Shown: positions 35,168 through 48,534, counted from the stretch's first letter. The stretch is 64,000 bases of DNA from Acanthosoma haemorrhoidale (GCA_930367205.1 OV884013.1:91513333-91577332); one strand, 5' to 3'. Made by a program: numbers and translations. Notes: a model not told the origin generated them from the sequence alone.

Positions 35168-36535
35168 TTGCACTGCAACACACGACGGTAGACGACTTCA
35201 CACGCCGGAGGCAAGTCGAGTTTTTTTTATTCACCTGACCCACCCGTATTTATATGGTATTTTTCAAAAAAAAAAAAAAGGTATTAGAGCTTCGAAACAA
35301 AAAAAAGTATTGTTTCATTTCGTTAGTCGTGAATGAATCACTCTCTCCAAAATCTATTTTTTTTTAAATGACGATGAGGGTTAAAATTAGTATCATTGGA
35401 CGCTTTACAAGAAATACATCATGATCTAAGTTAAAGTGAATTATTAATTGAATTAATACCTGTGCAATTATCAAGTTCTAATAGGATTCTATTCGTTCTA
35501 CCATTACTATTATTCTAGTAGTGAGAACGATACTTTTTAAATGCTTTTATAATCTTGATTGATGACAAGTCCACGACCCTAACGCTGGAGGCCTAACGTT
35601 CTAAAACTTATAAGTAACGGAATGGGAAGGACAACATGTCGGTATGTTTTAATATTTTTTTTTGTCTCTGAAGCACTAATCCCCTCGAGGAACGTTATGG
35701 CCCTGCTCTCCTTCAGCCGATATCCCCACAGTCGTAAACATATCTAAATGGATCTGAGCTAGCTGTTTCAAGTTTGTTTGTTGATAAGGCAACTTGATAA
35801 TATTTTTCGTTTAGTCATTCAGATATTGTCACTGATATAATTAATTATTACAGTATCAGCCTCAAAAAATAATTCTCCCATCTTACTGAATGAGGTTTAT
35901 ATTATTCATTTTTTTCATATTGTGTGCTGATCCATGACTTCCATTTCCTAACATTCTTAGGAATTTTTTTTCAATTTTGTGTCAACACTTCAGATCTATA
36001 GCCTTTTTCTGTACATTACTTAGAATGAGTAATCATCACATGATGAGTAATAAATCTTATCCCATAGAATGAGTAGAACAAGTTTTTTTAAATAATTTAC
36101 ACGTTGAAACCATACACGAAGATAGATTATTGCAATTTTTATATTTTTTTTTGGACATAATTTGTCGAGTATTTTAAATATAGACAAAATAGCCAAGATT
36201 AAAAATACACAAAAAAAAACAGCACAAAGAAAGCATAAAAGAAACCATGATTGACATTGAAATCAATTTCAACAATGGATCCAGAGACATAAGTCGTTAA
36301 ACAATTTTCTCACTACTAACTAGCAACTACAATATAGGTTGTTCTTTTTTTATAAAGTTTTGGATTTTCTTATAAAAAAGAAAATTGGGAAAACAGTTAT
36401 ATCTACTACTAATGTTTCGTCAAATCAATTCATATTTTTCCTCGTCCCAGCAACCCTGGAATAATGAAAAAAATCGTATTTTCGTTTGCTTGATTATTTA
36501 AACCCTTACAAACTCATGTAAAATAAATTCATTCA
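35168..36535. other. AT-rich non-coding DNA
   Basis: No feature supported; short A and T homopolymer runs only. Confidence 0.45.
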
Positions 36536-36604
36536 ACATCTACGGATTCGAACACGGAAACTTCATATAATGAGAGGTACACTAACCGACACGCCTCATG
36601 AGAA
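36536..36604 (-). pseudogene. tRNA-derived SINE head or tRNA pseudogene
   Basis: On the minus strand GTGTTCGAATCCG fits the polymerase III B box, and GCGTGTCGGTTAGTG sits at the A-box position upstream at a plausible spacing. The acceptor ends do not pair well, so this is not called as a functional tRNA. Confidence 0.55.
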
Positions 36605-36709
36605 TCAGAGTATTTTTGTGCTCATGAAACTTACAAATTTTGACTGCCCAAAGAAAAAGAAGGGCAGTAGTTTTTAAGGTCTTTCCAATCTCTCCATATA
36701 TTTTTTCTT

Positions 36710-36905
36710 TTTTTTTTTTTTTTTTTCCTAAGCTCTCTAGTTAGAATTTTAGGATGAGGGAGAAATATAAAATATTTAGGGTGATTGGATCCTTGTACTA
36801 GAAGGACCTGCTTGAAGGTGGTGTGAGAGGAGTAAGGAGTGTGGGAATCCTCGGTGGAGGTGATTGTTACGGTACAGTGGTGAGAGTCCACTGGTATCTC
36901 TCCAT
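36710..36905 (-). repeat. Dispersed repeat family D, copy 2, with poly(A)
   Basis: Aligns with 31234-31410. On the minus strand it ends in an A tract of about 18 (36710-36727), which supports a retroposed origin. The 97-codon frame 36631-36924 reads through this repeat and is not a gene. Confidence 0.55.
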
Positions 36906-37510
36906 AGAGAGAAAATCTCTCCATAGTGACAGTGCCATCTTAATGTTACTTACTTTCATGGTCGAAATAGTGGGAATAAGCTAGCAGATACGCAATGATG
37001 TGGCATAAAAAGAATTGGAGGTACCAATCGAAAGGCAACTAATGTAGATCCTTCCGATTCAATCAGAAATAAATTACATCTCCAGAATAACGAAAAGGCA
37101 CGCTTCACCAGAGAAGAATGGTATGATGCTAGGGGTACCGTTTTAGGGAAAGAACATATGCAAGTGATATTTCGCGCTATTAGCTGTGTTGAACGCTCAG
37201 GCAAAAATGGAAGGTGCTCCAACAAACACCGACTTTGCCAACGTACCCAAGAGTAAGAAATACTCCCCCTACTAACTGGTGTTGCAGTTCGTTCGGTATG
37301 TAGCTTGCCGTCCAAGAATGACAGAGCACTACGGATGTATACCATGTACAACCATGTTATGTCATTTTCCAATTCCACTCCCACAACCCATCACTGGCTT
37401 CTCTTATTGTGTATGATACCAAAGTTCAATTTTCATGTTTCACTCAATATTCTAAAGATAAAAGATAAATTGATTTGACGAAACGGTACTAGTCGATTTA
37501 GCTGTTTTCC

Positions 37511-38100
37511 CAATTTCCTAAAATCCTAAACTTTATAAAACAAACCCTTTGGTATGGTAAAAATAAAAATGCAGGCAGGCAACTAATCCTTGGATCCACT
37601 AGTATATTGTAAATTCTATTAGTATTTCCTTTATCGACTATGGAATTAAAATCTTTAGTTTTATCGACAAAATTTCCCGCGATCTCGGTATACGCTGAGT
37701 TAGGTTGGAAGATTCTATATTCTACTTTTGATTTTCAAGCCGTTCAATTATAACAAATAGGAATAAATAATTATTAAATAATTATTAAATGAATGTAAGA
37801 GTACTAATCTATATTTGTGATTGAAAATACTTCAATTTATTTTATGAACCATCTTTTACACTGAAAATCGCCTTTACATCGAATGAAAATTTTTAAATAG
37901 CTAAGATACAAAAATAATCAATATTCTATTGGCTTTCAAAATTGTATTCATTGGAATGACTTCGAATTTCCTTCCGTGTTGTCGTTTTTAATCATTCCTA
38001 AGCCATAAGGACATAATCTAACCTTTAAATGTTGAATAGCTCAGAGAAGTCATTTAAGTTAGCCAAACGGACCAACTTTCTTCACGTTGACATTTCTTTA
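37511..38100 (+). repeat. Dispersed repeat family E, copy 2
   Basis: Partner of 33957-34482. It carries about 59 extra bases near 38013-38072, bounded by GGAC on both sides, so either an insertion here or a deletion between short repeats in copy 1. Confidence 0.9.
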
Positions 38101-39287
38101 CATTGATATTGTATTTTATCAGCATATTGCGAGATGTTGTGGAGTCAAAATTTTAAACCTTGCAAACGATAGAATTATTTTTCTGGATACACTATGCTGC
38201 AGTGCTACCAACGACCAGGACCAATAAGCTGCAATACAATGGGTATCTGATAAAAGATACAATGCCTCTGAAACATAATATGACGCAGGACTACCACTAC
38301 TACTGAACGAATACAGGGAAACACAATAGGTGTTGCTATTTTAATACACAATAGCTCTATTGTATGTATGAGTTACGACACGAGCCCTGTACCAGCATAT
38401 TTGTCCATTGAAATCGTGCTAATATTCGCAATGGAAAACGTATTTAATTTACTAGTCACTGAACGAAATAATTACCATTAATAAGCACCTCAAAATATAC
38501 CATGAATGTACGAAACGAAATATTATTTCTGACAAAAATAGTAATTATTATTAAGAAAATAATAGTTTACTCTTCATGCTATGGCTCTGTGAGTCCAGAC
38601 ATTAATGCAATAATTTACAAATGTGGATTGCTTATTATAGGATATTACAATCAATTTATGTTACTATGTAATGATTTATAACTTGCTGTGACACAGTCTA
38701 TTAACCAATTGTTGGCTCTGATACCATTGTTAATATTAGTGAGATTATTTAGCACCTTGTGGGATATTTAATGAACCTGGGATTCATTAGCCGTAGATAT
38801 GGTTAGTGATAATGCCTAGTGAGTCAATTATTATTGACTCGGTTAACCATGAAATTTTTTTAGCGTTGATCCCTATTTCCCCTGGAAAAAAGAGCTGGTT
38901 TGTGCTTTAGTACCGCACCCCCGCCATTTTTCTTCATGAAGCTTTTTTCATATTTTTTTTTGATCTTTGGGTGATTTTTCACGCTGCTGGCTATCGTTGA
39001 TTTAATGCCAAATGTGGGTTCTAGACGACTTCACTGGTAGTCTTCGATGTGTTTCAATGTTGCAGGCCTCATAATAACATTGGAATCTTCTTTCTTCCAC
39101 CAGAACCATGATCAGGCTGAGGGCTTTATAATTGTGGCGTCGGCGAGCGACAAGCAGCATATTTTGAGAAAACTTGCACAGAAGATGGGAAGGGGTTTCG
39201 GTCTTCTTCCCACATTTGACTAAAACATTACAAAAGGCTCCCAAAGACTGTCCACCGCTCCTGGCACTTTACGTAATTGAGCACAAT
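38101..39287. other. Non-coding DNA
   Basis: A stretch around 38230-38300 weakly resembles 39760-39860 (shared GATACAAT and ATATGACGCAGGA), suggesting old repeat material. No gene seen. Confidence 0.4.
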
Positions 39288-39608
39288 AAGTTTTAATCCC
39301 TTCTGGCCAAAAAAAGGAGTTCTTTATTGTTTATGAATTTATTAAAGCCTGTAGTATCTTCGTTGTACATGAGCACGATTCCCTGCCACCTGATGTTGGC
39401 CCATTACTTGAAAGCTATCTCCCTCGTGCATTGCCTAACAGTCTAATCTATATCTCGGTACTTAACCTCTGAATTAAGATTGAAGCTTAGGCCAGGCAAG
39501 TGTTCACCAGAATAAAATAATAACTAGCGCGAAAAGAGCATTTATGTACAATAATATCCAAAATCTTCTACAATGTTCGTTGGCCAAAGAAATTGAAGGC
39601 GTCCTAAC
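39288..39608 (-). repeat. Inverted repeat pair F, left copy
   Basis: About 320 bp, roughly 90% identical to the reverse complement of 40832-41146. Shared words include AAAGAGCATTTATGTACAAT and AGAATAAAATAATAACT. Contains former coding-looking sequence with stops (see right copy). Confidence 0.9.
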
Positions 39609-40696
39609 GATGTTATTACAAAATTTCTGTTTTATTTTCATTTAGATTGCAAGATGGATACATAGTGCGCAACAAGATGTACAGCAAGAGAGGAAAGATT
39701 ATTTTTGCCACGGGATAAGTACTCCTTTGGGATAAGTATTCCCAATTCTGTGGTAGCAACAACCAGAATGAATAAGCGATAATACAATACGTATTTCATA
39801 AACGATACAATACCCCACCCTGTCTGGGTTGAGAGATATGACGCAGGAATACAGCAATACCAATACAGGAATATAATGGCCCCTATTATTACGCCACCAC
39901 CAGGCATGACTCAACAAATATTTCCACTGAAATCATTCATAATATAGTCAAATTAATTTAAATGACTAACGACAAAGTAATATTACGTTCTAAATCATTA
40001 CAAATCATTTAAATTAATAGTATAACATAAAATATGATAGAAAGAAATACTTTGGTACATTCGACGATATGGATTCAGCTGTAATATTGATTATTTTTAC
40101 AAGTTACACCTGGCTGTCCTACTCCCAAGTAGTATCTTTTTCCAGATTTGTACGTGTATTCCACTATGGTGTGACGTGCACCAGGTTGTACTGGATTAAA
40201 ATGTTAATCTAGAAAATAACTGGTTAAAAACTTGGAAAAATGTTACAAGACTATTTAGTTATTAACAATACATTATAAGCTCAGAACTGTTAATTTCATT
40301 AATTTAAGAATAACAGTATTGAGAATGCTTTCATTTTTTAGAAAAAGGACTAGGAGTAAGACGTGGAAACTGATGTGAGAAGCCTTCATGAGGAATATGT
40401 CTCGGAAAAGCCTTCAGATGGTAACAAGCCATCCTTATGCAAAGTACTATTTGAAACTGTGAGTTTGTCAAAATAAATTTCAAACATTTATTTTTCCAGA
40501 TAGCTTTTTATGGAGTATAGATAGAATTAAAAATAAAGACCGCACTAAAAGAGAAATAAAGAAAAAGATGACAGCTTGGTTTAGATCATTCCTTCAATGT
40601 GTGTATGAAAACTTATTTTTCATTGCTAAATTATAAATATTCTTGTGACCTCACGATAACCTTACCTAGAAATATAGTTTACCTTAATATAAAGTA
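39609..40696. other. Spacer between inverted copies F
   Basis: Holds an 89-codon minus-strand frame (39638-39907) with hydrophobic stretches but no recognised family and weak similarity to 38230-38300. Otherwise AT-rich. Confidence 0.4.
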
Positions 40697-40817
40697 CACA
40701 GGTGGTCTGAAAAGTTTCTGAACTCAACATGAAGATGATAATAAAAAAATAACAGCTGGTGAAATAAAAGCTAAAATAAAAGCTTTGTTAGGTCGGAAAC
40801 TTTTCAGACCGCCCTCT
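40697..40817. mobile_element. MITE with mariner-like terminal repeats
   Basis: About 120 bp with terminal inverted repeats: GGTGGTCTGAAAAGTTTCTG on the left and, as reverse complement, GGCGGTCTGAAAAGTTTCCG on the right. A TA precedes the left end at 40695-40696; the right TA is not conserved. Non-autonomous. Confidence 0.7.
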
Positions 40818-40831
40818 GGCCTGATCTTATC

Positions 40832-41146
40832 AGGACGCCTTCAGTTTCTTTGGCCAACAAACATTGTAGAAGATTTTGGATATTATTGTACATAAATGCT
40901 CTTTTCGCGATAGTTATTATTTTATTCTGGTGAACACTTACCTTGCCTTCAAGCCTAAACATCTTAATTCAGAGGTTAAGAACCGAGCTGTAGATAAGAA
41001 TGCTAGGAAATGCACGAGGGAGATAGCTTTCAATTAATGGGCCAACATCAGGTGGGAGGGAATCGTGATCACGCACACCGAAGATAATGCAGGCTTCAAT
41101 AAATTCCTAAACAATAAAGAACTCCTTTTTTTTGTCAGAAAGGATT
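40832..41146 (+). repeat. Inverted repeat pair F, right copy
   Basis: Reverse complement of 39288-39608. On the plus strand a frame containing WEGIVITHTEDNAGFNKFL with one stop looks like decayed coding sequence, and the left copy encodes a related peptide. I do not recognise the protein. Confidence 0.9.
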
Positions 41147-41259
41147 AATAAGATTCAAAAAATAAACGAAACATTTTACGTACTTCTGCTATTGTGTTGT
41201 GTAAAAATAAACAGGGCTTTAAACTAAGAAAACAAATATGTATATTTTAAACAAGATTT

Positions 41260-41750
41260 AATCAATCAAAATATGATCTATTACAATCAGCGGAGTTTTT
41301 CTAAAGCGTTAAAAATTTGTCAGTGAGTAGAAATTAATATCCTTTTGAATGAGCCAATTCTAAAAAGGCATCCTCCAAATCTTAAAATAGTCAACGAATT
41401 TGTTTGTGATAAAAACGTTTCGGCTGTATAAACAGTGGTGTCGGTAGGATAGAGATCGGGAGCGAAGGGTGAATGAGGATGAGCCTCATCACATCCAGAC
41501 TCACGCAATTTTTGCAAAGTCAGCCATTAGTCATGGTTGTAGCTCAATTTATAACGAATGCTTTTGATTTATGTTTTTTCACTTCGCCTATCTAATCAAC
41601 CATGGATCATTGGCCAACTGAAGGGTTCTCGGACAGTTTTTCAACACTCTCAAATGATCATCAACAGAAGAAATTCTTCCCCGATTTATTTGTCTTCGTG
41701 GCCGAAATTTCCCTCACAAAAAAGTTTTAGCCGACGCTGAATGGCGTACT
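41260..41750 (-). pseudogene. Decayed, internally deleted mariner-type transposase
   Basis: On the minus strand the N-terminal part resembles a mariner helix-turn-helix (GRISSVDDHLRVLKNCPRTL). After a jump, a segment with HPHSPFAPDLYPTD resembles the HPPYSPDLAPSDYH region near the C-terminus, and a last fragment ends CNRSYFD-like. The catalytic middle is missing and there are several frameshifts and stops. The assignment rests on the order of weak matches. Confidence 0.5.
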
Positions 41751-43172
41751 TACTCTGACGTCACCCCAAATGGCACTAATATTTCGATTGGGCTCTGAAG
41801 CGAAAATCATGCTTGACTATTTTAGTAAATACTGGTCAAGTAGCAAAAAGCTATCATGGTGAATAAATGTAATTATTCGAAACAGGGTAGTGTTAACCCT
41901 TTATTGTCTGTTAGAATAATTCATCAAAAGTGAACAGTTCATATTGTAAAGGATAAAACTAAAGAAAACCTGAAACCTGCATTATTTTTCGGACTACTTA
42001 TAAAACGAAAATAACTTGATTCTGTCATTAACTATAATAATAAAATTGACCTAATAGAGAAAAATGTGTCCCGAGTCTCACTCTTCTGGCTAAGTATACT
42101 AGATAAATAATTCACATTTCGGCTGTGTGCCTCTGAGAGGCTGTGACTAAGACCGTTCGGTTAATGTGTTCGTAGGTCGTAAAGAATCGGCCAGCACATG
42201 TGTGGTGAGGTCCACACCAGTTCTCTATATCCTAACCAATCGTTTGGAGAACGGAACGGCCTAGCTAGCTCAAAGGGAGAGGCTCGACTTTAGTTTAGAT
42301 GAAGTAGGCTCGTATTGCCTTTGTGTATGTATATGTATGTTTCACGACAGAGGAAAATTATTCACACTGAAACATTAAAGTTACATCCCACGAAACCTAG
42401 AAATACGCTGATATATTATTAATTGATATACAAAAACGTGAATTATGGATTGTAACGTACTGGTTCAGATACTTAGGAGAAGTTGTGTATTCAATCTTCC
42501 TGCTATAATAATATGCCCCAGACTTTCTATATCAAACCCATGTGTTATTAGCATTTAATTCTACTTTAGAGCAAAAGAAGGATAGGATAAAGTTTGGTAT
42601 CAGGGGGAACACCCCTGCCCCTTTTAAATTACCCTTTAAACAATGATTTCACTTGAAAGTAATTATATGTTAAAACATTGCTAAAATAAAATATATATAT
42701 ATATATAGAGAGAGAGAGATAGATTAAAGAGTACCTTAGCTAGTTGGTGTGTGAACGAAAGAGATGGAGAAATATTCAAATTGAAAGGCTTTCTGCCTTT
42801 GGTTTTCTCGTGGTTTTCTTCTTTTTCTTGTTGGTGGTTTTCTATTCTAATACGGACCAACACAACAAAAAACCAACCCCATTACCGTTTAACAAAACTC
42901 ATTTATCTGACTTTATGTAAAGAGAACGTCCCTGATCTTAAAGTCAGTTTGAGGTTGCATGCTTACATCAAATCTAATTTTGAATAATTAATGATATATT
43001 ATGCACCTGGATGATTACCTGGCTATAATATACACTAAGCCAGTGTGTAAGCAAGTGAAGTGATAAATAACTATTAATACAAGAATGCATACGATTGTTT
43101 CACTGCAGTGTACATATCTATGCATATGTAAGATTACCAACGTTGGCCTTGCATGAAGCTAATATTTGTAAA
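41751..43172. other. Non-coding DNA with microsatellite
   Basis: A GC-richer block at 42115-42300 is unclassified. An (AT)n(AG)n microsatellite lies at 42692-42722. Overlapping frames at 42681-42987 are not credible genes. Confidence 0.45.
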
Positions 43173-43174
43173 TA

Positions 43175-44277
43175 CAGTGGAATCCTGATATTTCGTATCC
43201 CGATTATTCGTATTTCCGGCTAATTCGTACAAATTTACCGGCCCCTAGAGAAAATCCCAGTAAGTAGTATAAAAACAATGCATTTCAGTCCTCTCGGTAA
43301 TTCGTATTATTTTCATGCTCGAGGTCACTTAAAACGTCTTATAATACGTATTTCCAGTTTAAAAACCTCGTTAATTCGTACTGTTTCAAGAAAGGGAAAG
43401 AGGACAGCGAGAGACCAGAGAACAGAAAGAGCGCGAAATAAACGTTTTCTGGGAAATCAAGTATTCCCTTTGACAGAAGCAAAAGTGAGAGCGAGTGAGA
43501 GAGAAAAGTTTTCTATAAAATCCCATATGTAATTCGTACTCTTTTCACTGAAAGGAAATAAGGAGAGGAGAGAGGGAAAGTTTTAGGAATTGTTCTAAAC
43601 TTTTCTTTCGTTTCTACAGCTCAGTCTCGTTTTCGTTATCGTTGTAACACGTTACCATGTCCCTGAAAAATGTTAGCCTCTCTAATAAAGAGAAACAACA
43701 AATCATAAAAGCCGTGGCCAGTGGCTTTAACCAAAGTGACGTATCCAAGCGTTTTACCGTCCCTCGTTCCACGATCACATCAATCCTAAAGAACAAAGAC
43801 AAAATCACTTCACAGGCATCAAGCAGCAAAGTAAAACGCTTCAAGACAGGTGATTACCCACAACTTGAAGAGAACTAAAAAATTGGTTCACGCAAGCAAG
43901 GAATTCAAATGTACCAGTTGGAGGAAATATTTTAAGGGAAAAAGCGCTAGTTTTTGCAAAACGAATGGGGATTGAACTGACTTTCGTGCAAGTGATGGAT
44001 GGTTCGATAGATTCAAAAAAAGACACAACATTAAATTTAAGAAGCTTAGTGGGGAAAGTGCAAGTGTGTCAGATAACGTTTTTTCTGAATGGATGGGCAT
44101 ATTTTTTATTGCGTGAATTGTTTAGTTTAGTACTAAGCAGTGTTTATTGCATAGTTTTTATCCTTACTACATTGTACATACTTCTTAATACATACATGTT
44201 GGCATTAAATTGGGATTCCCGATAATTCGTACCAAACTGTCAGTCCCTTGACAATACGAGTTATCGGGATTCTACTG
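43175..44277 (+). mobile_element. Tigger/pogo-type DNA transposon, 1,103 bp, deleted
   Basis: Begins CAGTGGAATCCTGATA and ends, as reverse complement, CAGTAGAATCCCGATA. TA dinucleotides flank it (43173-43174, 44278-44279). The word TAATTCGTA or a close variant occurs at least five times near the left end and again near the right end, likely transposase-binding subterminal repeats. The element keeps only the DNA-binding part of its transposase. Confidence 0.92.
43657..44116 (+). pseudogene. Tigger transposase DNA-binding region without catalytic domain
   Basis: The first frame (43657-43878, 73 codons) is a psq/CENP-B N-terminal helix-turn-helix: SLSNKEKQQIIKAVASGFNQ, then PRSTITSILKNKDKI. A +1-shifted frame follows with a second, Tc5/CENP-B-like domain (NWFTQARNSNVPVGGNIL, EKALVFAKRMGI), and a third frame gives GWFDRFKKRHNIK and ends at a TGA near 44114. 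Two frameshifts break it. The DDE domain is absent, so it could bind ends but not cut. The family's full length is about 450-550 residues. Confidence 0.9.
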
Positions 44278-44279
44278 TA

Positions 44280-46482
44280 ATATACTCATTTGGGAGTGGA
44301 CATTGGCATTGAATAGTAAACATGAATGAGGTCAGGCCCGCTTTGCTAACTGTTAGTGGTGCTAACATAAGATTTAACAAGTTCCAGCTTAGACCCTATT
44401 CCCAAGAGGAATTTAAGGACATTCCAAAAAATGAATGAGTAATGGTCATACTGTCACCCTTGTACTCTGTTCTAAAATAACTTGGGCTCATATATCCTAT
44501 TTATACACTAAAATTCCTCTTACACTAGGTATTATTAACAGCTTATTTCAAACTCCCTGAGCCCCTTTAACGCCATCAACAGCGTAATTTCATAGTTTCC
44601 TTTGTTTTCATTTCATTTTGACTGTTTTCAATATAATCGTGGGCAAACAATCGTTAACCGTCACAATTTTTAGAGCTATGTCAGGGCAAGAGACTTATTT
44701 GTGACCCGCTGTTATTACTTCACAGAAATATAGGTGACAATGCTATGTGACTTTTTGATCTTAAATCATCATCGAGCTGATGAAAAAAACATAGTTAAGT
44801 GTCTAGTATTACTATTGGTAATTAAGGTTTGAGCTCACTAGTTATTAGCAATTGATTGATTTCCTTTAATTTAATTTAATCAGAGTTTTAAATCTTTAAT
44901 AGCTTCTGAGCCGTGACTTAAAACCCCATAAAAATTAGTGAAACTTGTTGTATTTAAACCAAAAATTGATCGGCTAACCTTCCGATTTGTTTAGAAATAT
45001 CTATTTCAAAATTTAGACCGACTGCTATACTAATAATTTTACTGTGCATTCGTTATTGTTATAATCGTGATACTGTCCAGTTTTGAGTCAATAACATAAT
45101 AATTCTAACGAGAATTATTCTTTTTCTTCTATTTAGTTTCATTACCATTCGTACACTAGCATAGTAGTATAGCCAGTTCGTTAGTATAGTTCGTACACTA
45201 GTATAAATTGCAGCAAAGGTGGTGTTAATGAGGAATTTTAGACAGTCCATGAAATGTCGAACGTATCTACAATTTGAGCACAGCATTACTACCTTTTTAA
45301 ATAGTATTTAATTATCCATTACTTATTTAATCATTTGTAGTTTGTTTTTTTTAATCGCCTTAAATATCCTGATGTGAGACAGTATCATGTTACAGGGGCC
45401 ATGGTTTTAATAATTAAAGTTCTCTCACTTGGACTGCCAATGACTTTGTTATGATACAAGTGATTTCGGTGATTACACAACCATTTTGAAGTATGTTGTG
45501 ACTTATTTAAATTAAATAAATAATTAAAGGATGTTTGCTATAAGTATGAAGAAAGATCTGCTCAACACAAGCTAAACTGTTGAGTATCAAGACTGTAAAC
45601 TTAAAGGATAAATCATTTAATTTTTTATTTTATTTATGAATTTATTTCCTATTTAATTGGTTCAAATCATAAGATAATTGAAAATGGTGGTGTAGCCGCA
45701 GAATGCGATTGTATCATAGTAAATTAAATTTGAGAGGAGAAATTTATGTATGAATATGAATAGCCCATAACCTTACTGACATAGCGTGGGTTATGGGTTT
45801 TTTTTAAGAGCCACGATAGGCCAACTCGTTCTTAATAATGTTTATGAGGATCGATATCGACTAAAAGGGTTATAATTATTGACTTATTAGGCAGGAGTAA
45901 TCAATCGTCATAACTACGACCAACGAAGCCGAGGTTGAATTAAATTAAATGTATTCATATTGATGTCAGTGGTTTTTTAAAGTTCCGTTTTTAAAGAAAA
46001 AAAACATATTTCTTGTCAAATATTTATGAGCACGCTGAGGGACCTTAATCAAATGGACCTAGACAGTATACATATATATTTCTCTCTTCTAACCTATAAC
46101 GAGTTTTTAATATCACCACCAACCATTATTTATTGTAAAAACAATTTTCTACAGATTGGTTTCATGATGCATTGCAGAAGTTACAGTCTATTTAGTAAAA
46201 ATATGGGTCTTTGTTGCAGAGGTGTTAATGTATGGGGTTTTATTAATACATATGATTTTCTATAGAGGCTCTGCTTAAACATATTTTCTTTTCTGCGAGT
46301 TTTTCAAAAGAACAACTTTTCCATTTTTAAGAGATTGTTTTTTTAAAGATAATTAAGGTGTTTGTAAAAACTGTCTATTTCTTGCCGAGTTCCGACAGTT
46401 GCAAAGTTCGTTATCAACGTATCATATCCAGTAGTAGCATGAGCTGGTTTCGAAAAACCGACTGAATCTTAAAATGTTTTCT
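44280..46482. other. AT-rich non-coding DNA
   Basis: Frames of 75-79 codons at 45059-45286 and 46026-46265 have no recognisable content. Nothing else seen. Confidence 0.45.
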
Positions 46483-46540
46483 GATGACCTAGTGGTTAGG
46501 AATTGCAGGACGCTCTGTGTAATCAAGTCCTGTTCTAAAA
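46483..46540 (+). pseudogene. tRNA-like SINE head
   Basis: TGACCTAGTGGTTAGGA matches a polymerase III A box and AATCAAGTCCTG, about 35 nt on, a weak B box. The wording around it resembles tRNA-derived SINE heads. The fold is poor. Confidence 0.4.
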
Positions 46541-48534
46541 ATTACGCAGCTCGCGTAGTTTGACATTTGTAAATTAGGTTTGAAGCTTAGAAGAAGTTTC
46601 TGAGCTAATTTTGAAATGAACATTTTTAATCGATTTTGTCTGTTTTCACAGTTTTACGGCAGCGAATTTCTATTAATTTAAATCAATTTTAAGGCTTGTA
46701 ATTAAAAATAACCTTTAAAAAATAAGCGGTTTTAAATGAATTTATTGAAATGAATCTTGAAACCAAATATATTTTTATGAAATTCAGGAAAAAAAATTTA
46801 CTGGCCTGAATAGTATTTTCCTTAATTAAAGTGTTGCACTTAAATGAATAAAACAAAAATTGGGATTATAGGTTAAGATTACTCTCACATTTAAATGCTC
46901 ACAAAAAATGTATTTATTTATTATTACTATACAAAAAATGAAGCGTATTAAAAAGCTTACCTCCGTATCTTAAATAACTTACTTGAGGGAATTGTCTACA
47001 AGTTTACATTACAAATGTAATATAACTAATGTCTTGTAAACATTATACTAATATATTAAAAGATGTGAAAGGGACACAATTTAAACAATAATAACATAAA
47101 AATGTCATGAAATTAAAATAGCTAAAACTATTCGTTGGTACATGTAACATGCTTACAGAACTTTACTGACAATAATTTCATTGATTTTGTGTTCAGACAT
47201 TGTAGCAATCTTTTGGGACAAAATGTTATCAGCATCTATCTATTTAAGCATGAATTTATTTAAATTCAACATTCACCACTATCTATCTAAAATATTTAAC
47301 AAAATAGTAGTAATCTTAAAATTATTAGTAGTTATCTTTAACATTGATCTAGAATATAATAACAAATGATTAAACTTCAATAACTATAAGGTTAGTGAAT
47401 TAAGTTACAATAAGTTAAGTTTGAATGTAACATTATTTTACAATATTACTTCAATGTTACAATTCAAATATGGCAGACAATGTATATTAATTACATGTGT
47501 TACATCGTTAAACTGTGAAGTAATACCATGCGATCAACATGATTCAATGGCATTCAAAAATATTCATTTTGGGCTGTGCAGCTTTCTTAGAGTGTCCTGA
47601 AGATCTTCGTTCGCTTCATGCTACTGTTGATTGATGATCATGTAATCCGCCAAATCTTCATTGAAATAAAATCTGTAAATTACGAATAAAAAGTTATATG
47701 CATACATCCTTATTCGTGTGGTTTATTGGCACGAATTATTTTATTAATTCACTACATGAAACTTAAAAATTCAAGGTGAGCAAGATAAAACATGAAGAAA
47801 TCATCTATATACCTTTATGTTTATGAATTGTATGCTTTTGTGAAACTGTCTCTCTTCATTATTGTAGTTTTCTAGATGATGGTAGCCTAAAAAAAAAGAA
47901 TAGGTATCATAATAATCCATTTTTAAAATATTCACTTAACATCGAAATATGTCAATACTAGCATACCTTTTGTTTATTTCTATTGATTCATGACTGCCCA
48001 ATAGTTTGAGTACATTCCCAGTTGTCATTGTTGTGACAGCAACATTGTTTGGAGAAAATAACCCCCTCCTTTTAATGCTACTAAAATTTTGAAAAATGTA
48101 ATGAATAATATAAATTAAAACAAAATAACTTAAAAACGGCCTGCCAGGTATATTTTTTATTGGCCATTATAAATTATTTGCTTGTATTAAAAAAGTAATG
48201 AATATTGCCAGAAAATTTTGAGCCGGTTTTGGATTTTCCAACCCCTTTGCCCTGTGAATTTAACATTAAAATTAAAATTTAGTAATGAATAATATTAGTG
48301 AAGGTACTGCTCGCTCTAAAGATACATAGTTCCTTCACGACGATGAATTAGGGCTACTTACCAAGCAAATATAATTAGCAATAATTCATTGTCTTCATAA
48401 TAAAAATAAAATAATTATATAATCAAAAGAAGAAAACCATTTTCAAACCGAACAACGTTCTGCCAAGATCGCATCCATTGTACAGCCGATTGGGGTCTAA
48501 TTGTGAAGAAGGCTACCAATCCACCACTCCGGAT
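46541..48534. other. AT-rich non-coding DNA
   Basis: No supported feature; a 62-codon frame at 47181-47369 is featureless. Confidence 0.45.

Noticed and set aside
36956..37384. 142-codon minus-strand frame, and a plus-strand RNase H-like HGRNSGNKLADT peptide
   Set aside because: The minus frame has no recognisable content. The plus-strand resemblance to the last RNase H motif is a dozen residues followed by a stop, too little to call.
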